Virus record (IMG/VR): IMGVR_UViG_3300042518_001688
Span: 1 to 64,000 of that record
DNA from: a virus
Length of the DNA stretch: 64,000 bases
Direction: 5' to 3' (one strand)
A program made the position numbers and the translations under genes. Of this stretch, positions 41,596 to 49,324 are shown piece after piece. The first letter of the stretch is position 1, and each line of letters opens with the position of its first letter. The notes under the pieces were generated by a model. That model worked only from the letters and a program-made list of their open reading frames with translations, had not been told where the DNA came from and ran no database searches.

Positions 41596-41608
41596 GTTCG
41601 AGTCGAAT
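41596..41608. promoter_or_regulatory. GTTCGANTCGAAC-family palindrome
   Basis: GTTCGAGTCGAAT between the ssb stop and the dnaN start, placed where it would affect dnaN. Confidence 0.5.
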
Positions 41609-41611
41609 ATT

Positions 41612-41995
41612 TTAGAATGGGATGTCGTCTGGTTCTGATGTATCTTGATTAGTTGGATTAGTTGGATTTACTGGTGCAGGTGCAGCCATTGGGCTTGATG
41701 CTCCACTATTAACCTTTTCAAATTTCTGAACCACTAATTCCACTCTTTTTTCTTTGAATCCTTCTGGGCGGTCAACTGTATTAATTTGAAGACTTCCTTC
41801 AAATATAACTACATCACCCTGCCGTAATTCCTGATGAAAAGAGGTTGCTGTTTTCCCCCAGGCGATCGCTCTCAGGGTATAAGTAGTTTCTTTCCCTTCA
41901 AATGAAACTACTGTTTCTGAGACTTCTTTGCTGTCAATTGTGTGTCTAAGCTCTGGGGAATATTCGAGTGTTGCTAATAGGACTGTGTTATTCAT
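41612..41995 (-). CDS. ssb: Single-stranded DNA-binding protein
   Basis: 127 residues: an OB-fold (LATLEYSPELRHTIDSKEVS, TLRAIAWGKTATSFHQELRQ, GDVVIFEGSLQI) and a Pro/Asn linker. The acidic tip ends DDIPF, the usual partner-binding tail. It coats single-stranded DNA at the fork. It overlaps the upstream gene by 8 bases. Confidence 0.88.
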   Translation of the reverse strand: MNNTVLLATLEYSPELRHTIDSKEVSETVVSFEGKETTYTLRAIAWGKTATSFHQELRQGDVVIFEGSLQINTVDRPEGFKEKRVELVVQKFEKVNSGASSPMAAPAPVNPTNPTNQDTSEPDDIPF

Positions 41996-42242
41996 GGGTT
42001 AATTCTTTGATGAGGTTAAGTCTATCTTCTGCTGGAAGTTCTTCAAGCTTTTTTAGTGTTCCAACTAATTCACCCGTGCGAACAGCCCCTTTAGCTTCTT
42101 GGCAGAGTTGGTATCCCAATCTTTTGATTAGGAAGCGTTTTTCTCTGGTATTTAGATTTTCAAAATAAACACCATATTCTTGCTTGAACTTTTCAATGCT
42201 ATAAGCTTTCTCTGTTGTGTCGGGGTAATCTAGTTGAGCCAT
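41988..42242 (-). CDS. Hypothetical helical protein, 84 aa
   Basis: A small charged all-helical protein (EKFKQEYGVYFENLNTREKR). No family is recognised. It is linked by overlaps to ssb downstream and the 42199 gene upstream, so it belongs to this replication operon. Confidence 0.6.
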   Translation of the reverse strand: MAQLDYPDTTEKAYSIEKFKQEYGVYFENLNTREKRFLIKRLGYQLCQEAKGAVRTGELVGTLKKLEELPAEDRLNLIKELTHE

Positions 42243-42510
42243 ATTGCTCCTCGGTGTTTTTTAGAAGTAACCATTCTAATTTCCATATTCTAACTCTTTT
42301 TATGACCTGAATTTTATGGAAAATAGAAAGTCTTTTGTTGAAATGTTCATCTGATTTTCTCCATTCTCCTCTTTGGTGAAAATCATTCGCCATGTCACCT
42401 TCTAAGTTGTAAAAAACCTTTTCTGTTTCCAGTTCTTGCCCCAACACAGAAATTGGCATTAGGAGATATTTGCAGAGGAACTTTACCTCTTCTATCCAAT
42501 AGTTAATCAT
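42199..42510 (-). CDS. Possible small protein, 103 aa
   Basis: The start overlaps the stop of the regulator upstream (8 bases) and the end overlaps the next gene by 44 bases. It has a hydrophobic N-terminus and a basic, aromatic rest. Long overlap and unusual composition make it less certain than its neighbours. Confidence 0.4.
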   Translation of the reverse strand: MINYWIEEVKFLCKYLLMPISVLGQELETEKVFYNLEGDMANDFHQRGEWRKSDEHFNKRLSIFHKIQVIKRVRIWKLEWLLLKNTEEQYGSTRLPRHNRESL

Positions 42511-43156
42511 TATCTTCGCTGGATAAAATAAGGGGTTTTACTTCTGTTTCTGCTAAACGTAATCTATTGCTTGGTTTACTGGCGTTTGGTAGAACTCTGG
42601 TAATGTAGTCTGAACGCAAGAAGTCCTGTAAACTTTCTACTGAAACCATGTGGTTCTTTGCTTGCAACCCTCTCTCGCTTACCCACTTTAAAACAGTGCT
42701 GTGGTGTACACCCAATAGTGATGCGGTGTAGTCGTAGTTGAATGATTTGAGGACTAGATCCTCTCCAATTAACTTTTTAATTTCCTTGGGATCTGCCTTC
42801 ACGATCGCGTTGAAAACCGTGTTAGGGGGATTTTCCAGGAATGCCCTTAAATCCTCTTTATTTATTATGTAAGTCCAACTCTCTTGATAAGCAGGTAACA
42901 ACCCCTTCCGCACCCAGTTGCTTACCGTTAGGTAGTTTATTTTCAGAACTTCAGCTATCTGTCTGATAGCAATACCCACTTCTTTTTTCTCTTTAGGTAC
43001 TCTAATCTTTTTCCGCCTAGTGGGTTTAGGTAGTCTTACCTCTTGTTGGGTAGTTTTGGGTGTTTCTACCCTGGGTAAGGGTGTGTGAATGTCAATCCCT
43101 GCCAACTTTGCTAGTCGCAATTCTTTCTTTAGCTCAATATCATCTCTTGTAGCCAT
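42503..43156 (-). CDS. DNA-binding protein with two excisionase-like HTH domains
   Basis: Two repeats of a MerR/excisionase-type segment: IRQIAEVLKINYLTVSNWVR with KGLLPAYQES (about residues 67-105), and TASLLGVHHSTVLKWVSERG (about 148-170). The N-terminal 60 residues are basic. It probably regulates the operon it heads. The leader GCTGGCAGG lies 8 bases before the ATG. Confidence 0.7.
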   Translation of the reverse strand: MATRDDIELKKELRLAKLAGIDIHTPLPRVETPKTTQQEVRLPKPTRRKKIRVPKEKKEVGIAIRQIAEVLKINYLTVSNWVRKGLLPAYQESWTYIINKEDLRAFLENPPNTVFNAIVKADPKEIKKLIGEDLVLKSFNYDYTASLLGVHHSTVLKWVSERGLQAKNHMVSVESLQDFLRSDYITRVLPNASKPSNRLRLAETEVKPLILSSEDND

Positions 43157-43164
43157 AGTCATAG

Positions 43165-43173
43165 CCTGCCAGC
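43165..43173 (-). promoter_or_regulatory. GCTGGCAGG leader motif
   Basis: Second of four exact copies. It lies between the small ribbon-helix-helix gene and the HTH gene. Confidence 0.45.
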
Positions 43174-43185
43174 CCTTTTATTTGA

Positions 43186-43332
43186 TTAAGCGGTCTTGAG
43201 TGACCGGATTAGCGATCGCACAACCTCACTGGTAGTAAGGTCTTTCTGTCTGCAATAATTTTCCAGAATTTCCTTGTCTTCTGGTTTAACGAGTGCGTTC
43301 ACGCGCTCCGTCAATCCCCTCGATTTACTCAT
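43186..43332 (-). CDS. Ribbon-helix-helix protein, 48 aa
   Basis: MSKSRGLTERVNALVKPEDK followed by EILENYCRQKDLTTSEVVRS is a complete ribbon-helix-helix (CopG/Arc) domain. AAAGGAAATCAGAT precedes the ATG. Directly upstream lies a 57-bp palindrome, a natural operator for such a dimer. It probably autoregulates and controls the divergent 43661 gene. Confidence 0.75.
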   Translation of the reverse strand: MSKSRGLTERVNALVKPEDKEILENYCRQKDLTTSEVVRSLIRSLKTA

Positions 43333-43343
43333 ATCTGATTTCC

Positions 43344-43400
43344 TTTTTCTTGCTAAAGAACATAATATAATATATTATATTATTAATTTAGCAAGAAAAA
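43344..43400. repeat. 57-bp AT-rich palindrome
   Basis: The arms TTTTTCTTGCTAAA (43344-43357) and TTTAGCAAGAAAAA (43387-43400) are exact inverse copies, and the centre (43362-43383) is itself a perfect 22-bp palindrome. It lies between divergent genes, next to the ribbon-helix-helix gene. It is a candidate operator, partition site or origin element. Confidence 0.85.
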
Positions 43401-43660
43401 CAATACCAAAAAGTAATACTTTTGGGGGATGACATGAAATACCGAATATCTATGTATGCCGTCTGTAAAAAATACCAATGCAGAGCTGACACAAAATTGT
43501 ATCCCGTGTATAATAGTAAAAGTGCAATAGAGAATAACCCTACGACAATCGGGTTGGCAGGCTTTTGTGTCGCAGGGTTATCCAGAGAATGTTAGGGCGG
43601 TAAACCAAAAAGGTTTCCCGTCCCATTTTCGTTTCTATTTAATTCTCCAAGGTCATTATA
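43401..43660 (+). other. Leader of the 43661 gene with a long hairpin
   Basis: AACCCTACGACA (near 43538-43549) and TGTCGCAGGGTT (near 43568-43579) form a 12-bp imperfect stem. A short frame from an ATG near 43434 (53 codons, Cys-rich) overlaps it and is not convincing. A repressor-controlled promoter is likely nearby. Confidence 0.4.
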
Positions 43661-45037
43661 ATGCAAATAATCACTACAAGCAATACCCTAGAGATAGGTG
43701 TCAAAGCATCTGAATTTAAGTTAGAATCTCAGATCGTAAGTTCCAGCAACACGGAAATCGGTAATTTCTCAACTGCACCAACCCAAGAACTGCATCAAAA
43801 AGATAAAGAACCTGCATCAACTAGGGAGGAGGATGCTATGAAGCTCCTGTCCCGGTTAGTATCAGGTCAAGAAATCTGGGTCAAGAATCGCAAGGGTGAG
43901 TTTTTGGCATTTGATGGTGCGATCGCGGATGTCGAGTTTTGTGATACTGGCAAAATGGAGCAAGTGTGTGGACTTGATATTTCCTTAGTCCCAGAAAGAC
44001 CAATTAACCCCACAGAGTCCGATATCCTGGAATTTATTCAATCTTTTGCAACCTCTGTTTGCGATTCTCAAATAGCTGAAGCATTGGATTTGGTTGAGAT
44101 TCAGGTGAGGGGATTCGCTAGAAATCTGATTGGATTTGGTTTAATCTCATCTTTTGTAGATCAAGAAGGTGATACTTGGTATTCTGCTAAGTCTGCTGCG
44201 GCTGAAGTCTGCAAGGATATGGAGGAGATTGCTAAAGTTCGAGTCGAACTTAATGGAAATCCAGTCGTTGATGACGTATTTTTGTCAGCAGGTGATTTGG
44301 ATATTGAGATTGAACTCCAGTCAGTTGACCTACCGTTTACCGATTATGACGATAGCGAAGTACCTTTAACTAAAGACCAAGCAAGATCAATAGTTGATGA
44401 AATAAACCACGATATTGTCGAGCTAAAAGGAATTGTTGGGCGCACAAGAGATGGAGTTAGAATCAATATTCAAACCCTAGATAGTGGGAAGGGCTATTTA
44501 GCTCTGGGCTTTGAGAATATGTCAGCCTTGTTTGAATCTGATTTATTCGCCGAGTCCCGTTCTACCTGCCAAAAAGAATGGCAGGTAGGTAGGGTAGAGA
44601 AAGCTTTAGGAAAGGATACAGGTACTTTGGTTCTGGAGCATGGCTTAAAACTATTTCCTGTTTTTAAGAAAAAACCTGAGAAACTGGAAGAAGTTTATCA
44701 AGCAGCCGTTGAGGAGGCAGGTACGGAATCTGATTTAAACGCTCGGTGTATTCGGGATGCGATCGCCCAAGTTGCCCCAGAACTTAAGCCTAAATCCAAG
44801 GCTAAGAGTAAAGTTGTTCAAGATGGTGGTTCGCGTCGCTTTGATGTGGTTCTACCTGGGATGAAGATCCAGATACAGAACGACGATACTATTCATGATT
44901 TACTGGAATTAGACCGACCAGTGGAAGAAGTTATTTGTCAGGGAGCGATTGAGTTGATTATGGAAATGATGGGCTTTACGCTTCGTGAGGATGCGATCGC
45001 TCACCTTGTTGAGAGAGAGAAAAATAAAAACTGCTAA
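43661..45037 (+). CDS. Plasmid/phage regulator-like protein, 458 aa
   Basis: No firm family. Residues about 125-160 (DSQIAEALDLVEIQVRGFAR) read as a winged helix. Residues about 290-365 (LFAESRSTCQKEWQVGRVEK, then PEKLEEVYQAAVEEAGT) follow the pattern of DUF3102/ParB-linked plasmid regulators. The N-terminal 60 residues are Ser/Thr-rich and disordered-looking. Its position after the palindrome and before par genes fits maintenance or copy control. Confidence 0.5.
   Translation: MQIITTSNTLEIGVKASEFKLESQIVSSSNTEIGNFSTAPTQELHQKDKEPASTREEDAMKLLSRLVSGQEIWVKNRKGEFLAFDGAIADVEFCDTGKMEQVCGLDISLVPERPINPTESDILEFIQSFATSVCDSQIAEALDLVEIQVRGFARNLIGFGLISSFVDQEGDTWYSAKSAAAEVCKDMEEIAKVRVELNGNPVVDDVFLSAGDLDIEIELQSVDLPFTDYDDSEVPLTKDQARSIVDEINHDIVELKGIVGRTRDGVRINIQTLDSGKGYLALGFENMSALFESDLFAESRSTCQKEWQVGRVEKALGKDTGTLVLEHGLKLFPVFKKKPEKLEEVYQAAVEEAGTESDLNARCIRDAIAQVAPELKPKSKAKSKVVQDGGSRRFDVVLPGMKIQIQNDDTIHDLLELDRPVEEVICQGAIELIMEMMGFTLREDAIAHLVEREKNKNC
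44237..44249. other. GTTCGAGTCGAAC perfect palindrome inside a gene
   Basis: A perfect member of the recurring palindrome, here within the coding region of the 43661 gene. Confidence 0.4.
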
Positions 45038-45042
45038 TGAGA

Positions 45043-45071
45043 AAGCCCCGACCGTTCGGGGCTTATTTTTG
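45043..45071 (+). terminator. Strong rho-independent terminator
   Basis: AAGCCCCGA (45043-45051) pairs with TCGGGGCTT (45056-45064) around CCGT, followed by ATTTTTG. Confidence 0.92.
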
Positions 45072-45086
45072 TAAACAATCTGTTAA

Positions 45087-45452
45087 CTACTGTCTTGCTA
45101 TTAAATAGCTTTCAAAAAAGCGATGAAGTTGCTCTGTCGTATTTATTTCTGTTTCCCACAAGTAAGGGAATAGTTTGCTCTGATCTCCTGGGTCGAAATC
45201 AATACTAAATTCTGGATTGTGGCAGACAATTAATTTGTTCTGACGTGGCATCAAAACAATTTCATATCTTTTCCCTTTTTTGTAGCCAACATATTGATCT
45301 CTCTGAATGAAAACTAACTCTGTGAAATCATCTAAATAGTCTCTTGCGAGAGAATATAGATCGGAAGAATCGCCTATTACCTTGATATCAGTTGACAAGA
45401 TATTAGGAATCCCATCAATAACTTCTACTATTTGATTTATACAGAATTTCAT
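45087..45452 (-). CDS. Hypothetical protein, 121 aa
   Basis: GAGGAAAGT precedes the ATG of MKFCINQIVE. No family is recognised. Mixed strand-helix, near neutral. It overlaps the upstream HTH gene by 4 bases and ends next to the terminator of the convergent gene. Confidence 0.65.
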   Translation of the reverse strand: MKFCINQIVEVIDGIPNILSTDIKVIGDSSDLYSLARDYLDDFTELVFIQRDQYVGYKKGKRYEIVLMPRQNKLIVCHNPEFSIDFDPGDQSKLFPYLWETEINTTEQLHRFFESYLIARQ

Positions 45453-45763
45453 ACTTTCCTCTTTTTCTTTTCTTGGTATCGTTTGCACCTGATTGATTCT
45501 ACACTTCGTCCCGTTTCCTGTGCTGCGAAAAATGCCTCTCCTTTTTTGCCAATTCCAGCGATCGCTAACTCCACTTCCTTTTGTGAGTAATGGTTAAATG
45601 TTTTCTTGGGTTTCAACCCCAACTTCCCCATCAACCATTTCATCTGTTGATACCTGCACCCTACTTTGCGACTTAATTCCGCTATTGGGATTATTTGATG
45701 ATGTGCCTTGATGTAGGTTATTTCATCTTCAGTCCAGCGACGTACATTTTCCCTGGTTCTCAT
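45449..45763 (-). CDS. DNA-binding SANT/HTH-like protein, 104 aa
   Basis: RRWTEDEITYIKAHHQIIPI and AELSRKVGCRYQQMKWLMGK form a Myb/SANT-like or HTH pair, with a very basic C-terminus (KRYQEKKKRKV). It overlaps its neighbours on both sides by 4 bases, so this four-gene group is one operon. Confidence 0.65.
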   Translation of the reverse strand: MRTRENVRRWTEDEITYIKAHHQIIPIAELSRKVGCRYQQMKWLMGKLGLKPKKTFNHYSQKEVELAIAGIGKKGEAFFAAQETGRSVESIRCKRYQEKKKRKV

Positions 45764-46152
45764 GTCGCCACCTGGATTTTTAGTTGTATGTAATTTACCT
45801 CATATCCATGCTCTCTTTCTAGCACTTTGAGAGCATCTTTGATGTGGTAGGACATCTGCCCAAACCATTTAGGACAAGGCGATTCTCCCATTAAGTCACA
45901 ATATGAGTCATGAGCTTCCATCGCATCCAAAATACTGGTCTTAATATCAAACGCCAATCGGTTCAGTTTCTCCTTGACTCGATTTTTTGTAGTTGTACTA
46001 GAATCGTTCCACCAGATACTATTCTCAATTTCTATGTATGATTTCGATAGCGCGATCGCAGCAGTCAGATGTAATTTGATATCTGCCAATAATTCGTGTT
46101 CCACTTTGAGGTGATTATTGGCAACAACTAAAGCGGCATTTGTTATTACCAT
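45760..46152 (-). CDS. Hypothetical helical protein, 130 aa
   Basis: Mostly helical, with an N-terminal Ala/Val-rich segment and a Cys pair in YCDLMGESPCPKWFG. No family is recognised. It overlaps the SWIM-type gene upstream by 1 base and the HTH gene downstream by 4. Confidence 0.6.
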   Translation of the reverse strand: MVITNAALVVANNHLKVEHELLADIKLHLTAAIALSKSYIEIENSIWWNDSSTTTKNRVKEKLNRLAFDIKTSILDAMEAHDSYCDLMGESPCPKWFGQMSYHIKDALKVLEREHGYEVNYIQLKIQVAT

Positions 46153-46415
46153 TACGCCACCTTTTCCCTGATGCTTGTTAATATCAAATCTTTAACGAAC
46201 TTTTGGTGAGCGCACATTCTATATTTGTCCCCCCAATGTGACCACTCGCATTCGCATCTTTCTCTGGGATCTGGAGCGTAAGGTCTTACCGTGTATCGGT
46301 TCTCTCTAGTAACCTTTTCCTCTCCTTGGAAATGTTGACTGAGGACTACAAACTCAGGGTATCCTTGCTCATTTGTGAGCCACCCATCTAACTGTATTTT
46401 TCTTTCTTTTTTCAT
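46152..46415 (-). CDS. Small SWIM-type zinc-finger protein, 87 aa
   Basis: The segment CECEWSHWGDKYRMCAH gives C-x-C-x11-C-x-H, the SWIM zinc-finger pattern. It occurs in DNA- and protein-binding proteins, including RecA-type recombination mediators. It lies at about residues 60-77 of an otherwise unknown 87-residue protein. It heads a minus-strand operon divergent from parA. A GCTGGCAGG motif lies 8 bases before the ATG. Confidence 0.65.
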   Translation of the reverse strand: MKKERKIQLDGWLTNEQGYPEFVVLSQHFQGEEKVTRENRYTVRPYAPDPRERCECEWSHWGDKYRMCAHQKFVKDLILTSIREKVA

Positions 46416-46423
46416 ATTAAGCA

Positions 46424-46512
46424 CCTGCCAGCACTGAGAACAGTATATATTAATTTACGATAAAATGTAAATACTTTTTTGCAATTAACGGTAAAAGTGG
46501 TATTCTGGAAGC
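46424..46512. promoter_or_regulatory. Divergent control region of the SWIM and par operons
   Basis: It holds GCTGGCAGG (46424-46432, minus sense) and AT-rich inverted elements TTTACG...TGTAAA and TTAACGGTAAA. A likely promoter TTGCAA (16) TATTCT lies just before the parA start. The repeated TTTAC/GTAAA half-sites recur after the parB-like gene at 47535-47563, so they may bind the partition protein. Confidence 0.5.
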
Positions 46513-47169
46513 ATGAAAATATCACTACTCTCCCAAAAAGGGGGTGTCGGTAAAACCACGCTGTCAATCCACCTGTGTCACGCTCTGTCGCTCAAAGGGT
46601 TTAACCCAATTTTGATAGACAGCGATCCTCAAGGATCTTCCTTGGACTGGTCATTAAGGAGGCAAGGGGAAAGATTGTTTCCAGTGGTTGCACTTGACCG
46701 CCCCATTATCCATAAAGAGTTACCCAGTTTAATGAGGAGTTACAATTTTGCCGTAATTGATGGTGCGCCCAGGTTATCTAGCTTGACTCGCTCGGCAATC
46801 ATGGCATCTGACCTGATTGTTATTCCTGTACAGCCCAGTCCCTTGGACGTTTGGGCGATACATGAAGTTATTGAGCTTATCAAGGAAATACCAGAGGATA
46901 TCCTGAATGAAAACCTAAAAACTGTGTTTTTGGTTTCTCGGAAAATCGTGAATACTGCGATCGCTAGAGATTTCCTGGAGGTGTTAGCTACCTACGATAT
47001 TCCTATCCTCAACTCACAAATTGCTCAACGGGTTGTGTTTGCCGAAAGCCTTGCTTCAGGTAGCACGGTTTTAGAAGTAGCACCATTCACTCAAGCAGCT
47101 AATGAAATTAGACAACTTTGTAAGGAGATATTGACGTATGGCGACGAAGAAAGTGCCAATCACGATTAG
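46513..47169 (+). CDS. parA: ParA partition ATPase
   Basis: MKISLLSQKGGVGKTTLSIH is the deviant Walker A at the very N-terminus, so this is the short (type Ib, ParF-like) class. DSDPQGSSLDW and VIDGAPR follow. 218 residues is normal. It drives partition of low-copy plasmids or plasmid prophages. The start lies about 6 bases from the promoter -10, so the message is nearly leaderless. It overlaps the partner gene by 32 bases. Confidence 0.9.
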   Translation: MKISLLSQKGGVGKTTLSIHLCHALSLKGFNPILIDSDPQGSSLDWSLRRQGERLFPVVALDRPIIHKELPSLMRSYNFAVIDGAPRLSSLTRSAIMASDLIVIPVQPSPLDVWAIHEVIELIKEIPEDILNENLKTVFLVSRKIVNTAIARDFLEVLATYDIPILNSQIAQRVVFAESLASGSTVLEVAPFTQAANEIRQLCKEILTYGDEESANHD

Positions 47170-47524
47170 TCCATCGGTGGCGATGAGAAGTCAACTTAGT
47201 CAAGCTGATGAATGGGTTAACGAAAAAGATAGTGGGATGAAGAATTTTACTTTCTTTATCCCTGCTGCAATGAAAAAGAGGTTAGATATCTTGGCGGTCA
47301 ATAAAGAAGTGCCTATGAAATCGTTGATAGTTGATGCGGTGGCAGGTGATTTATCTTTGTTGGGTGAAATTTCCTCTTATCCACTACCACCAAAAACCAA
47401 GAAGATATCTATTAACAATATTCCTGCTGATCTTCACTCTAAGCTCAAAACCTTTGCCATTGAAAGGGGTGTGAGTATGCAGGATATTCTTATTCATTTG
47501 ATTCAGGATATTTTGAAAAAATAG
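47138..47524 (+). CDS. Partition partner with two ribbon-helix-helix domains
   Basis: FTFFIPAAMKKRLDILAVNK (about residues 37-60) and ISINNIPADLHSKLKTFAIE (about 90-110) each start a ribbon-helix-helix. Partner proteins of short ParA usually have one such domain per chain and dimerise; here both could sit in one chain. It overlaps parA by 32 bases. It would bind a centromere site, perhaps the TTTAC/GTAAA repeats on either side. Confidence 0.75.
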   Translation: MATKKVPITISPSVAMRSQLSQADEWVNEKDSGMKNFTFFIPAAMKKRLDILAVNKEVPMKSLIVDAVAGDLSLLGEISSYPLPPKTKKISINNIPADLHSKLKTFAIERGVSMQDILIHLIQDILKK

Positions 47525-47572
47525 TTGCAGGTTGCGGTATTTACCGCTATACTGTAAATAGTAAACAAAAGG

Positions 47573-47581
47573 GCTGGCAGG
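47573..47581 (+). promoter_or_regulatory. GCTGGCAGG leader motif
   Basis: Third plus-relative case, directly before a 17-codon frame. The AGG is only 2 bases from its ATG. Confidence 0.45.
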
Positions 47582-47583
47582 TC

Positions 47584-47637
47584 ATGAATCAAGATTATAT
47601 TCCGCATCGTGGTAGTGGCAGAAAGGGGGCTGAATAA
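47584..47637 (+). CDS. Possible 17-codon leader peptide
   Basis: ATG to TAA encodes MNQDYIPHRGSGRKGAE; the stop overlaps the next start as TAATG, and AAAGGGGG inside it serves the next gene. It could be a translational coupler for the ASCH-domain gene. Confidence 0.3.
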   Translation: MNQDYIPHRGSGRKGAE

Positions 47638-48185
47638 TGAAGGGAAAGCCAATTTCATTTAGTCCTGCGATGGTGCAAGCTATCCAAGAAAATAGAAAAA
47701 CACAGACCAGAAGGATAGCTAACAATCTCGGAAAACCACCTTACGAGAAAAGCGATCGCTTGTGGGTTCAGGAGAACTACCGTCTATCAAAAGACGGAGA
47801 TAAATACTGGTGTGAGTATGACGACGGCGCGAAAAAGTTAGTTAATTTAAGCACGGCTGAATTAACTAAATTGAGGAAACGGAAAACGCCACACTTCAAA
47901 AAGCAACCAGGAAGATTCATGTATCGCTCTTGTAGTCGCATCTTATTGGAAGTGACAGACGTTTATAGTGAGCAATTGCAGAATATTTCTGATGAAGATG
48001 CGATCGCAGAGGGGATTGAGAAAATCAGCGAAACACAATACAGGAATTATGTAGAAACGACATATCCTTTAGTGTATCCTTTTGCTTCATTTCATAGTCT
48101 ATGGCAGTCAATTTATGGTGCTAAATCTTGGCTAGATAATCCTTTTGTTTGGGTGATTAAGTTTAAGCAGTTGGAGGCGAACTAA
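47637..48185 (+). CDS. ASCH-domain/phage morphogenesis-type protein
   Basis: KPISFSPAMVQAIQENRKTQ and TRRIANNLGKPP open the protein, and SDRLWVQENYR, SRILLEVTDVYSEQLQNIS, EDAIAEGI, FHSLWQSIYG and SWLDNPFVWVIKF follow. This is the pattern of phage ASCH-like proteins (sometimes called morphogenetic p37-type). The fold probably binds RNA or modified bases. It is coupled to the next gene by TAATG. Confidence 0.8.
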   Translation: MKGKPISFSPAMVQAIQENRKTQTRRIANNLGKPPYEKSDRLWVQENYRLSKDGDKYWCEYDDGAKKLVNLSTAELTKLRKRKTPHFKKQPGRFMYRSCSRILLEVTDVYSEQLQNISDEDAIAEGIEKISETQYRNYVETTYPLVYPFASFHSLWQSIYGAKSWLDNPFVWVIKFKQLEAN

Positions 48186-48445
48186 TGGAAGATATCGCTT
48201 ACAAAATCGCAATGCTTGAAACTGAGGTTTTGTTTTACAAGATGATGACCGGATGCTTGGCTAAAACTTTGGCCACAGATGAAAATGATGTAGTTGACAA
48301 AGAGTTGTACAGGCAAATTCAAGTTAATGCGTCCAATCATGTGGTTGTCTTGATAAATCAAGATTCTGGTAAGGCTCAAGATTGGGTTAACAGAAATGTT
48401 TTTGACTTTCGGACAAAGATTGATATGGAGATGAAAAATGATTGA
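48185..48445 (+). CDS. Hypothetical helical protein, 86 aa
   Basis: Starts at the overlapping TAATG of the preceding gene. It is small, acidic and helical with one Cys. No family is recognised. Coupled in a chain of overlapping genes up to 48952. Confidence 0.65.
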   Translation: MEDIAYKIAMLETEVLFYKMMTGCLAKTLATDENDVVDKELYRQIQVNASNHVVVLINQDSGKAQDWVNRNVFDFRTKIDMEMKND

Positions 48446-48749
48446 CAATCAATTAATATCTGACAACTTCCTTTTATCCCCAATGGGTAAACCAGAGACA
48501 TCTGGATATAAAGAATTTGATGACGAGTACAGAGGATGGAGGATTTGGCTTGATTGTCCCAATGGCGGAATATTGGCGGTTGATATTCTTCATTATGAAC
48601 GGGGTCTGTGGTTAGGTTGCTCTACTTGTGAAAAGTTTGATTATGATGACGATGAAGGTATTGTTAATTATGCAAAAGAAATAATTGACAAAATAGAATC
48701 TTTTCTGGATGGACTGTCTGGTCAATTATCGTTGCTTGAGGTGGTGTAA
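48438..48749 (+). CDS. Hypothetical acidic protein, 103 aa
   Basis: No family is recognised. Trp-rich and acidic, with a DDDEG patch and a helical C-terminus. It overlaps its neighbours at both ends (8 and 1 bases). Confidence 0.65.
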   Translation: MIDNQLISDNFLLSPMGKPETSGYKEFDDEYRGWRIWLDCPNGGILAVDILHYERGLWLGCSTCEKFDYDDDEGIVNYAKEIIDKIESFLDGLSGQLSLLEVV

Positions 48750-48952
48750 TGAAGATTGAAGTTAACGCAAATGGATGGCTAATGATTGATTTTGGTTTCC
48801 TAGAAATCAATTCCAGTGGAAGACAAGAAGGTGAGTACCCATTTGGCTGGTTTGATGTTAATTTCTATTATTTTCATCCCACAACCAAAATAGTAAAAAG
48901 GTTGATTTTTACAAAGCCTGTGTTAAGTGACAACAGTAATCCGCCGTTTTGA
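48749..48952 (+). CDS. Hypothetical beta-rich protein, 67 aa
   Basis: A short strand-rich product (MKIEVNANGWLMIDFGF and a Tyr/Phe-rich middle). It is the last gene of the coupled chain from 47637. No family is recognised. Confidence 0.6.
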   Translation: MKIEVNANGWLMIDFGFLEINSSGRQEGEYPFGWFDVNFYYFHPTTKIVKRLIFTKPVLSDNSNPPF

Positions 48953-49030
48953 TTTTTGGAAAATATGCGATCGCCTTTATTCAGTTAGAGCGATGCAGTT
49001 AAAAAGCAACGTAATTTAGGAGTGGTTAAA

Positions 49031-49237
49031 ATGCGCGATGAATTGAAAGAAACTGTTGAAACTTTGGTAAATGAAATTCTTGACTACGAAAGTGATACTT
49101 TTTCTAGTGGAGCTAACGTAGTCACCAGAAAAGAAGCTGAACACATGGCGGCACAAGTGATCAGTAATTGCTTTGATAAATACGATGGATATTGTGTACA
49201 GGATTTACTGGACAATATTAGGGGAGAAGAAGATTAA
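49031..49237 (+). CDS. Hypothetical acidic helical protein, 68 aa
   Basis: TTAGGAG lies upstream of the chosen ATG (MRDELKETVE). A small acidic all-helical protein of unknown family. It is a separate unit from the chain before it. Confidence 0.6.
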   Translation: MRDELKETVETLVNEILDYESDTFSSGANVVTRKEAEHMAAQVISNCFDKYDGYCVQDLLDNIRGEED

Positions 49238-49262
49238 TCTTGTAGGTTTATCGAAATGAAAT

Positions 49263-49324
49263 AAATATGCGATCGCAATTATTAAAGCGATCGCACATAA
49301 GGAGAATTATGAAGAAACCAATAG
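49263..49324 (+). repeat. 62-bp leader repeat, copy 1
   Basis: Identical to 49575-49636. It contains a GCGATCGC-10-GCGATCGC hairpin, an AAGGAG site and the first codons (MKKPI) of two different genes. Confidence 0.95.

Noticed and set aside
43434-43595. A 53-codon plus-strand frame in the leader of the 43661 gene
   Set aside because: It overlaps a long hairpin, has no ribosome site and shows odd composition.
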